This document shows positions 57,797 through 64,000 of a stretch of DNA of 64,000 nucleotides, one piece after another. A program made the translations under genes and the position numbers. The stretch covers positions 19,910 to 83,909 of the forward strand of contig DASTMB010000072.1 in NCBI GenBank assembly GCA_035714365.1, given 5' to 3'. A model generated the notes under the pieces. It was not told where the DNA came from, did no database searches, and worked only from the letters and a program-made list of their open reading frames with translations. Source of the stretch: Mycobacteriales bacterium (GTDB lineage: Bacteria; Actinomycetota; Actinomycetes; BP-191). Each line of letters starts with the position of its first letter. Within the stretch, counting starts at the first letter, position 1.

Positions 57797-59136
57797 CGCT
57801 GGACGGCGCCCGCGTCACGGTCTGCGGGCTCGCCGTCAGCGGCACGGCGGCGGCCGAGGTGCTGCTGCGCAACGGCGCCCGCGTGACGGTGGTCGACGGG
57901 AAGGCCGACGGCGGCGCGCGCGCGGCGGCGGTCGAGGCGCTCGGCGCGCGCGTCGTGCTCGGCGAGGCCGACCCGGACGTCGACGCCGACCTCGTCGTCA
58001 CCTCGCCCGGCTGGCGGCCTACGCAGCCGTACCTGGAACGCCTGGCGCGCAACGGTGTCGAGGTGGTCGGCGAGGTCGAGCTGGCGCTGCGGCTCGCGCG
58101 GCCGGAGACGCGGCTGTTCGCCGTGACCGGCACGAACGGCAAGACCACGACGACGGAGATGCTCGGCGCGATGCTCGCGACGACCGGCCGCCGCACCGCG
58201 ACCGCCGGCAACATCGGCACGCCGCTGGTGCAGGTCGTCACCGCGGAGCCCGCCCCTGAGCTGGTCGCCGTGGAGGTGTCCAGCTTCCAGCTCCACTGGA
58301 CCGTGACCGAGGGGCGGTGGGACGCCGGCGCGATCCTCAACCTCGCGCCCGACCACCTCGACTGGCACGGCTCGTTCGAGGCGTACGCCGCCGCGAAGCG
58401 CAAGGTCTGGAGCGGCGGCAGCACCGCCGTGTACAACGCCGACGACCCGCTGGTGGCGCGGCTGGCCGAGCCGGTGTGGGACCGGCAGGGGTTCACCCTC
58501 GGCCCGCCCGCGCCCGGCGTCTCCGGCATCAGCGACGGCGCGCTGTGGACCAGCCACGGCGACCGCGTCCTCGGCGTGGACGAGCTGCGCGTGCACGGCC
58601 CGCACAACGTCGCCAACGCCCTCGCCGCGACCACCCTCGCCACGCTCGCCGGGGTGCCGGCCGGCGGCATCGCGGACGCGCTGCGCGGCTACGGCAGCGG
58701 CGCGCACCGGCTGGTCACCGTCGCCACGGTCGACGGCGTCGCGTACGTGGACGACTCGAAGGCCACCAACCCGCACGCCGCGCAGCGCGCGATCGAGTCG
58801 TTCGACCACGTCGTCTGGATCGCGGGCGGGCTGAACAAGGGGCTGGCCTTCGACGACCTCATCGCCGCCGCGCACGACCGGCTGCGCGCGGCGGTGCTCA
58901 TCGGCACCTGCGCCGGCGAGGTGCGCGACGCGCTCGCGCGGCACGCGCCGGAGGTCCCCGTCGCGGACGCCCCCGACATGCACACTGCGGTGGAGGCCGC
59001 ACGGCGGTTCGCGCGCGCGGGCGACACCGTCCTGCTCGCGCCGGCGGCGGCCTCGATGGACCAGTTCACCGACTACGCCGAGCGCGGCGACCGCTTCGCG
59101 GCGGAGGTCCGCGCGCTGGAGGGAACGACCGCGTGA
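57793..59136 (+). CDS. murD: UDP-MurNAc-L-alanine-D-glutamate ligase
   Basis: A 447-residue ligase adding D-glutamate. Conserved parts: [18 protein letters not shown] at the start, [20 protein letters not shown] (ATP loop, about 108-127), GNIGTPL, the [10 protein letters not shown] block, [46 protein letters not shown] and [12 protein letters not shown]. Domain lengths agree with the family. GTG 57793 overlaps the mraY stop; ftsW overlaps its end. Confidence 0.96.
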   Translation: MTLDGARVTVCGLAVSGTAAAEVLLRNGARVTVVDGKADGGARAAAVEALGARVVLGEADPDVDADLVVTSPGWRPTQPYLERLARNGVEVVGEVELALRLARPETRLFAVTGTNGKTTTTEMLGAMLATTGRRTATAGNIGTPLVQVVTAEPAPELVAVEVSSFQLHWTVTEGRWDAGAILNLAPDHLDWHGSFEAYAAAKRKVWSGGSTAVYNADDPLVARLAEPVWDRQGFTLGPPAPGVSGISDGALWTSHGDRVLGVDELRVHGPHNVANALAATTLATLAGVPAGGIADALRGYGSGAHRLVTVATVDGVAYVDDSKATNPHAAQRAIESFDHVVWIAGGLNKGLAFDDLIAAAHDRLRAAVLIGTCAGEVRDALARHAPEVPVADAPDMHTAVEAARRFARAGDTVLLAPAAASMDQFTDYAERGDRFAAEVRALEGTTA

Positions 59137-60413
59137 CGACGTACACCGACGCCCGGCCGGCGCGGCAGCGCGCGGCCGCCGCGCGGGTGCCGCTGCTGGC
59201 GCGGCCGCTGACGTCGTACTACCTCGTGGTCGGCAGCGCGCTGCTGCTCGCCGGGCTGGGCCTGGTGATGGTGCTCTCCGCGTCGAGCGTCGCGTCGTAC
59301 CGCGCGAGCGGGTCGTCGTTCGCGGTGTTCCGCAAGCAGCTCCTCTGGGTGGTGCTCGGCCTGCCGGCGATGTGGCTCGCGGTGCGCATCCCGGTGCGCT
59401 GGATCCGGGTGCTCGCCTGGCCGCTGCTCGCCGCGTCGCTCGTCGGGCTGCTGCTCGTCTTCGTGCCCGGCATCGGCGCGCCGCCGGTGAGCGGCGCGAC
59501 GCGCTGGATCCGGGTCGGGCCGCTGACCGCGCAGCCGAGCGAGCTGGCCAAGCTCGCGCTGATCCTCTGGGCCGCCGACGTCTACGCGCGCAAGGAGGCG
59601 CTGCTGGACGACTGGCGGCACGTGCTCGTGCCGCTGCTGCCGATGACCTGCCTGATCGCGCTGCTGGTCATGGTCGAGCCGGACATGGGCACCACGCTCG
59701 TCGTCCTCTCCACGGCGTTCGCGCTCGTGTGGGTGGTCGGCGCGCCCGGCCGCATCGTCGCGATGCTCGCCGGCGCGGGCGCCGCGCTGGTGACGCTGCT
59801 CGCGGTCGTGGAGCCGTACCGGTTCGCGCGGCTGGTCGGCTTCGTCGACCCGTGCGCCGCTGGGCAGCGGCTCACCAACGGCTACCAGGGCTGCCAGGGC
59901 CTCTACGCCGTCGGCTCCGGCGGGTGGTTCGGTGTCGGCCTCGGCCAGTCGCGGCAGAAGTGGTCCGGCTACCTGCCGAACGCGCACACCGACTTCATCT
60001 TCGCGATCGTCGGCGAGGAGCTGGGCCTGGTCGGGACGCTGTTCGTGCTGCTGCTGTTCGCGGTGCTCGCGTACTCGGGCATCCGCGTCGCGCAGCGCTC
60101 GCGCGACCCGTTCGTCCGCCTCGCCGCGACCGGCATCACGGCCGCGCTGACCGTGCAGGCGATCGTCAACATGGCCACCGTCACCGGCCTGCTGCCGATC
60201 ACCGGCATCCCGCTGCCGCTCATCTCCTTCGGCGGGTCGTCGTTAGGCGTCTCGCTGTTCGCGATCGGGGTGCTCGCGGCGTTCGCGCGCAACGAGCCGG
60301 GGGCACGGGAGGCGCTGGCCGCCAGGGGTCCGACGGTGGTCGTGCGGGCGCGGCGGGCGGTGGCGTCGTTCTACGGCTTCGGCCCCGCGCCGCGGCGGCG
60401 CCGGTCGCGATGA
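59133..60413 (+). CDS. ftsW: Peptidoglycan glycosyltransferase FtsW (SEDS family)
   Basis: A 426-residue SEDS protein with about ten membrane helices that polymerises septal glycan strands together with FtsI. Signature parts: [42 protein letters not shown] with the catalytic-region Asp, [33 protein letters not shown] and [13 protein letters not shown] basic tail (about 395-426) follows the last helix. GTG 59133 overlaps murD; murG begins in its stop codon (ATGA). Confidence 0.96.
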   Translation: MTTYTDARPARQRAAAARVPLLARPLTSYYLVVGSALLLAGLGLVMVLSASSVASYRASGSSFAVFRKQLLWVVLGLPAMWLAVRIPVRWIRVLAWPLLAASLVGLLLVFVPGIGAPPVSGATRWIRVGPLTAQPSELAKLALILWAADVYARKEALLDDWRHVLVPLLPMTCLIALLVMVEPDMGTTLVVLSTAFALVWVVGAPGRIVAMLAGAGAALVTLLAVVEPYRFARLVGFVDPCAAGQRLTNGYQGCQGLYAVGSGGWFGVGLGQSRQKWSGYLPNAHTDFIFAIVGEELGLVGTLFVLLLFAVLAYSGIRVAQRSRDPFVRLAATGITAALTVQAIVNMATVTGLLPITGIPLPLISFGGSSLGVSLFAIGVLAAFARNEPGAREALAARGPTVVVRARRAVASFYGFGPAPRRRRSR

Positions 60414-61501
60414 ACGTCGTCCTCGCCGGCGGCGGCACCGCCGGCCACGTCGAGCCGGCGCTCGCGCTCGCCGACGTGCTGCGCGACCGCGGTCACACCG
60501 TCACCGCCCTCGGCACCGCGCGCGGGCTCGAGACGACGCTGGTCCCGGCGCGCGGCTACGAGCTGGACCTGATCCCGCCCGTGCCGCTGCCGCGGCGGCT
60601 CACCGGCGACCTGCTCAAGGTGCCGTTCCGGGTGCGGCGCTCGGTACGCGAGACGCGGGAGGCGTTGCGGCGCAGGCGTTGCGACGTGGTCGTCGGCTTC
60701 GGCGGGTACGTCGCGCTGCCCGCGTACCTCGCCGCGCGGCGGCGGGTGCCGATCGTCGTGCACGAGGCGAACGCGTCCGCGGGGCTGGCCAACAAGGTCG
60801 GCGCGCGGTTCGCCGCGCGGGTCGCCGTCACCTACCCGGACAGCGGGCTGCCGAAGGCGGAGCTGGTGGGGCTGCCGCTGCGCGCGGCCATCTCGTCGCT
60901 CGGCCAGCGCGCGGCACGCCGGGCCGAGGCGCGGGCGGAGTTCGGGCTGGACCCGGACCGGCCGGCGCTGCTCGTCACCGGCGGCTCGCAGGGCGCGCGC
61001 CGGATCAACCAGGCCGTCACCGCGGCGGCGCCGACGCTGGCCGCGAGCGGCGTGCAGGTGCTGCACGCGACCGGCGCCAAGAACGCCGAGGACGTCCGCC
61101 GCGCGCTCGCCGAGGGCGGGCTCTCCGGCGAGGCGCCGCCCTACGTCGCGGTGCCCTACGTCGACCGGATGGAGCTGGCCTACGCGGCCTGCGACCTCGC
61201 GCTCTGCCGCTCGGGCGCGATGACCGTCGCGGAGCTGACGGCGGTGGGGCTGCCGGCCGTGTTCGTGCCGCTGCCGATCGGCAACGGCGAGCAGCGGCTC
61301 AACGCCGTCGGCGTCGTCGCGGCGGGCGGCGGCCTGATGGTCGACGACCACGACCTCACCGACTACTGGGTCAACGCCAACGTCCTCCCGCTGCTCCGCG
61401 ACCCGGACCGGCTGGCCGGGATGAGCGCGGCCGCCGCGTCCTGCGGCCGGCCGGACGCGGCCGGGACGCTGGCGGACATGGTCGAGGCGGTGGCCCGGTG
61501 A
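60410..61501 (+). CDS. murG: UDP-GlcNAc:lipid I N-acetylglucosaminyltransferase
   Basis: A 363-residue GT-B enzyme that adds GlcNAc to lipid I to form lipid II on the inner membrane face. Motifs: [19 protein letters not shown] (G loop 1, with His-Val-Glu in place of the usual His-Ile-x-P), [62 protein letters not shown] and [12 protein letters not shown]. In this last motif Asn replaces the frequent Asp/His of LPxAxxxHQ. ATG 60410 overlaps the ftsW stop. Confidence 0.96.
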   Translation: MNVVLAGGGTAGHVEPALALADVLRDRGHTVTALGTARGLETTLVPARGYELDLIPPVPLPRRLTGDLLKVPFRVRRSVRETREALRRRRCDVVVGFGGYVALPAYLAARRRVPIVVHEANASAGLANKVGARFAARVAVTYPDSGLPKAELVGLPLRAAISSLGQRAARRAEARAEFGLDPDRPALLVTGGSQGARRINQAVTAAAPTLAASGVQVLHATGAKNAEDVRRALAEGGLSGEAPPYVAVPYVDRMELAYAACDLALCRSGAMTVAELTAVGLPAVFVPLPIGNGEQRLNAVGVVAAGGGLMVDDHDLTDYWVNANVLPLLRDPDRLAGMSAAAASCGRPDAAGTLADMVEAVAR

Positions 61502-62874
61502 CCGCGCCGTACCAGCGGGTGCACCTCGTCGGCGTCGGCGGCGCCGGCATGAGCGGCATCGCGCGCATCCTGCTCGCCCGCGGCGCCCGCGTCTCCGGCA
61601 GCGACGCGAAGGACTCGCTCGCCCTCAAGGCCCTGAACGCCTTGGGCGCCAGCACGTTCGTCGGCCACGACGCCGCGCACGTGCCCGACGACGTCGAGGC
61701 GGTCGTCGTGTCGACGGCGATCCGGCCGGGCAACCCGGAGGTGGTCCGGGCGCGGGAGCTGGGCGTGCCGGTGGAGCCGCGCGCGGCCGCGCTGGCGGCG
61801 TTGATGCGCGGCTACCGCGGCGTCGCCGTCGCGGGCACGCACGGCAAGACGACGACGACGTCGATGGTCACCGTGGCGTTGCAGGCGTGCGGCGCCGACC
61901 CGTCGTTCGCGATCGGCGGCGACCTCAACGAGGCCGGGTCCAACGCCCACCACGGCACCGGCGACGTGTTCGTCGCGGAGGCCGACGAGAGCGACGGGTC
62001 GTTCCTGCGCTACGAGCCCGAGGTCGCGGTCCTCACGAACGTCGAGCCGGACCACCTCGACCACGACGGCACGGGCGAGGCGTACGCGGCGGCGTTCGCG
62101 GAGTTCGCGGCGCTGCCGACCGGCCTGCTCGTGGCCTGCGCCGACGACGCGGGTGCCATGGCGGCGGCCGCGCACGCGCGCTGCCGCGTCGTCACCTACG
62201 GCACCTCCGCCGACGCCGACCTGCGTGTCGAGTCGGTGCTGCTCACCGGGACCCGGAGCTCGTTCGAGCTGGTCGACCGGGGGCGGCGGCTCGGCGTCTG
62301 CTGGCTGTCGGTGCCCGGCCGGCACAACGTCCTCAACGCCGCCGCGGCGGTCGCCACCGGCCTCGGCCTCGGCCTGCCGCTGGCCGAGCTGCGCGCGGGG
62401 CTCCAGTCGTTCCGCGGCGCGCGGCGGCGGTTCGAGCCGCGCGGCGAGGCGGCGGGCGTGCGGGTCTACGACGACTACGCGCACCACCCGACCGAGCTGG
62501 TCGCGACGCTGCGCGCCGCGCGCGAGGTCGCCGGTGCCGGGCGGCTGGTGGTGGCGTTCCAGCCGCACCTGTACTCGCGGACGCAGGCGTTCGCGGACGA
62601 GTTCGGCGCGGCGCTGGGCCTGGCCGACGAGGTGGTCGTGATGGAGGTCTACGCGGCCCGCGAGGACCCGGTCGCCGGCGTCTCCGGCCGCATCGTTGCC
62701 GCGGCGGTGCCGCTGCCGCCGGAGCACGTGGTGTTCGAGCCGTCGTGGGCCGCGGTCGCCGGGCACCTCGCCGGGCGCGCGCGGCCCGGCGACGTCGTGC
62801 TGACGCTCGGCGCGGGCGACGTGACGCAGCTCGCGCCGGAGGTGCTCGCGGCGCTGGAGGAGCGTTCCGCGTGA
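61498..62874 (+). CDS. murC: UDP-MurNAc-L-alanine ligase
   Basis: A 458-residue ligase for the first peptide residue. [20 protein letters not shown] (N-terminal nucleotide loop), [19 protein letters not shown] (ATP loop, about 110-128), [65 protein letters not shown] and [12 protein letters not shown]. All catalytic positions of the Mur ligase fold are present. GTGA overlaps join it to murG and murB. Confidence 0.96.
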   Translation: MTAPYQRVHLVGVGGAGMSGIARILLARGARVSGSDAKDSLALKALNALGASTFVGHDAAHVPDDVEAVVVSTAIRPGNPEVVRARELGVPVEPRAAALAALMRGYRGVAVAGTHGKTTTTSMVTVALQACGADPSFAIGGDLNEAGSNAHHGTGDVFVAEADESDGSFLRYEPEVAVLTNVEPDHLDHDGTGEAYAAAFAEFAALPTGLLVACADDAGAMAAAAHARCRVVTYGTSADADLRVESVLLTGTRSSFELVDRGRRLGVCWLSVPGRHNVLNAAAAVATGLGLGLPLAELRAGLQSFRGARRRFEPRGEAAGVRVYDDYAHHPTELVATLRAAREVAGAGRLVVAFQPHLYSRTQAFADEFGAALGLADEVVVMEVYAAREDPVAGVSGRIVAAAVPLPPEHVVFEPSWAAVAGHLAGRARPGDVVLTLGAGDVTQLAPEVLAALEERSA

Positions 62875-63743
62875 GGGTCGAGCGCGACGTCCCGCTCGGG
62901 CCGTGGACCACGCTCGGCGTCGGGGGAGCGGCCCGGGTGTTCGTGGAGCCGGCCGACCCGACCGAGCTGGCCGGGGTGCTCGCCGACCTCGGCGACGAGC
63001 CGTTGCTGGTGCTCGGGCGCGGCTCGAACCTCCTCGTCGCCGACACCGGCTGGCCCGGCGTCGCGCTGCGGCTCGGCGCCGGCTTCAAGTGGCAGCGCCG
63101 CGACGGCACCGAGGTCGAGGCCGGCGGCGGCACGTCGATGCCCGCGCTGGCCGCGTGGCTCGCGACGGAGGGGCTGTCCGGGCTGGAGTTCGCGGCCGGC
63201 ATCCCGGCGACCGTGGGCGGCTCGGTGCGGATGAACGCCGGCGCGCACGGCGGCCAGACCGCCGACCGGCTGCTCGCCGTCACCGTCGCCTCGCCGGATG
63301 ACCCGAAGGGCGCCGTGCTCGACCCGGGGACGCTGGCGTTCGGCTACCGGCACAGCGAGCTGCCGCCGCGTTCGGTCGTCGTCGGTGCGCGGTGGACGCT
63401 CGCCGCCGACGAGCCGGCCGCGATCCGCGCGCGGCTGGACGAGCTGCGCGCGTGGCGGCGGTCCACGCAGCCGCTGCGGCAGCGCAACTGCGGCTCGGTG
63501 TTCACCAACCCGCCCGGCGACTCGGCCGGCCGCCTCATCGAGGCGGCGGGGCTCAAGGGCCGGTCCGTCGGCGGCGCCAGCGTGAGCGAGAAGCACGCGA
63601 ACTTCATCGTCGTGGACCCGGCCACGACGACCGCCGCCGACGTCGTCGCGCTGATCCGCCTGGTGCGCGACGAGGTCGCGGCGCGCGGCGGGCCGCTGCT
63701 CGTGCCCGAGGTCCGGCTCGTCGGGTTCGAGGAGGAGTGGTGA
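62871..63743 (+). CDS. murB: UDP-N-acetylenolpyruvoylglucosamine reductase
   Basis: A 290-residue FAD enzyme that reduces UDP-GlcNAc-enolpyruvate to UDP-MurNAc with NADPH. FAD-binding segments are LVLGRGSNLLVAD and FAAGIPATVGGSVRMNAGAHG. The catalytic serine lies in RNCGSVFTNPPGDSAGRLIE, where GSVF is the proton-donor region. The C-terminus has SVSEKHANFIVV and VLVPEV-like LLVPEVRLVG. The shorter length and motif order suggest a compact form. Placement between murC and ftsQ is the usual one for part of the actinobacteria. Confidence 0.95.
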   Translation: MRVERDVPLGPWTTLGVGGAARVFVEPADPTELAGVLADLGDEPLLVLGRGSNLLVADTGWPGVALRLGAGFKWQRRDGTEVEAGGGTSMPALAAWLATEGLSGLEFAAGIPATVGGSVRMNAGAHGGQTADRLLAVTVASPDDPKGAVLDPGTLAFGYRHSELPPRSVVVGARWTLAADEPAAIRARLDELRAWRRSTQPLRQRNCGSVFTNPPGDSAGRLIEAAGLKGRSVGGASVSEKHANFIVVDPATTTAADVVALIRLVRDEVAARGGPLLVPEVRLVGFEEEW

Positions 63744-64000
63744 CGACCGAGTTCGAACGCCGCCGCCGCGAGGAGGCGCTGCGCCGCGCGCGCCGCCGCG
63801 CGCTCCTCGTGACGGCCGCCGTGGCGCCGCCCGCGCTCGCCGTCGCGGCGGCGTTCTCGCCGCTGCTCGACGTCGACACGGTGCGCGTCGCGGGCACCGC
63901 GCGCGCCGACGTGGCCCGGGCCGCCGCCGCGGCCGCGCACGGCCACCCGCTCGCCACCGTCGACACCGCCGCGGTGCGCCGCGACGTGCTCGCGCTGCGC
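63740..64000 (+). CDS. ftsQ: Division protein FtsQ, N-terminal part (cut by window end)
   Basis: Only 87 codons are in the window. The N-terminus is a basic cytosolic segment (TTEFERRRREEALRRARRR), then one membrane helix (about 23-41), then the start of the POTRA domain (VDTVRVAGTARADVARAAA). This is the FtsQ/DivIB layout, and the gene lies right after murB, overlapping it by 4 nt. The rest of the POTRA and beta domains should follow beyond 64000. Confidence 0.88.
   Translation, partial: MTTEFERRRREEALRRARRRALLVTAAVAPPALAVAAAFSPLLDVDTVRVAGTARADVARAAAAAAHGHPLATVDTAAVRRDVLALR

Noticed and set aside
1..64000. tRNA, rRNA, tmRNA, transposase, integrase or prophage genes
   Set aside because: None seen on either strand by reading. 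The low-GC islet at 8.8-9.7 kb has no tRNA or recombinase beside it.

Overview
The window is very GC-rich bacterial chromosome (about three quarters G+C by eye). Genes are densely packed, GTG starts are frequent, and many adjacent genes overlap by 4 nt. The gene set (DUF3040, an SAV_6107-type HEPN protein, DUF6318, an Rv2175c-like DNA-binding protein, TANNNT promoters close to start codons, a mraZ-to-ftsQ cluster with an added 46-residue membrane protein) points to an actinomycete. The DNPR motif in MurE predicts meso-diaminopimelate peptidoglycan. I cannot assign a genus. No rRNA, tRNA, CRISPR array, transposase or integrase was seen.

Layout. 1-3.5 kb: secreted or lipoprotein genes, an AlkB-like oxygenase, and a CsbD/coiled-coil gene pair behind a sigma-B-like promoter. 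3.5-8.8 kb: nrdR, a copper-radical oxidase and the B12-dependent ribonucleotide reductase nrdJ, which has two NrdR boxes upstream. 8.8-9.7 kb: a visibly lower-GC islet with a three-helix membrane protein and a 37-residue ORF. 9.7-19 kb: alkylation repair genes (ogt, Ada/AlkA fusion), pirin, a conserved hypothetical gene, TfoX, and a SWIM/SNF2 helicase pair. 19-22.6 kb: a NaeI-type restriction-modification locus (HNH protein, NaeI-like nuclease, Vsr, C5-cytosine methyltransferase). 22.7-26.5 kb: two helicase genes, SF2 and NERD-SF1. 26.5-31.4 kb: a strictosidine-synthase-like propeller, four overlapping GNAT genes, a DNA-binding protein, thiS and thiE. 31.4-38.4 kb: a thioredoxin-like lipoprotein, two paralogous secreted Asp-box propellers, a prenyl synthase and a membrane acyltransferase. 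38.4-41.5 kb: a LexA-box-headed unit of HEPN protein, methyltransferase and DNA polymerase IV. 41.6-46.8 kb: DUF3040 and the MoxR/DUF58/transglutaminase set. 46.9-49.3 kb: a zinc-ribbon protein, a TetR regulator with a methyltransferase, and an SOS-box-headed DUF3892 gene. 49.6-64 kb: the division and cell-wall cluster mraZ, 46-aa membrane ORF, rsmH, ftsL, ftsI, murE, murF, mraY, murD, ftsW, murG, murC, murB, and ftsQ cut by the window end.

How the parts work together. nrdR plus the two NrdR boxes in front of nrdJ form a self-contained deoxynucleotide control circuit. Two perfect LexA boxes place a DNA polymerase IV unit and a DUF3892 gene under the SOS response, beside several alkylation-repair genes. 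Four GTGG elements at an exact 10-bp period overlap a good promoter in front of mraZ, as expected for MraZ autorepression. The mraZ-rsmH gap can fold into two hairpins with a loop-to-downstream contact, which fits an actinobacterial cis-regulatory RNA. The least ordinary items are the four-gene NaeI/Vsr/HNH locus next to two helicases, the low-GC membrane-protein islet, the sigma-B-like promoter on the CsbD/coiled-coil pair, and a dispersed palindromic repeat of about 56 bp present at 64-120 and 31386-31441.
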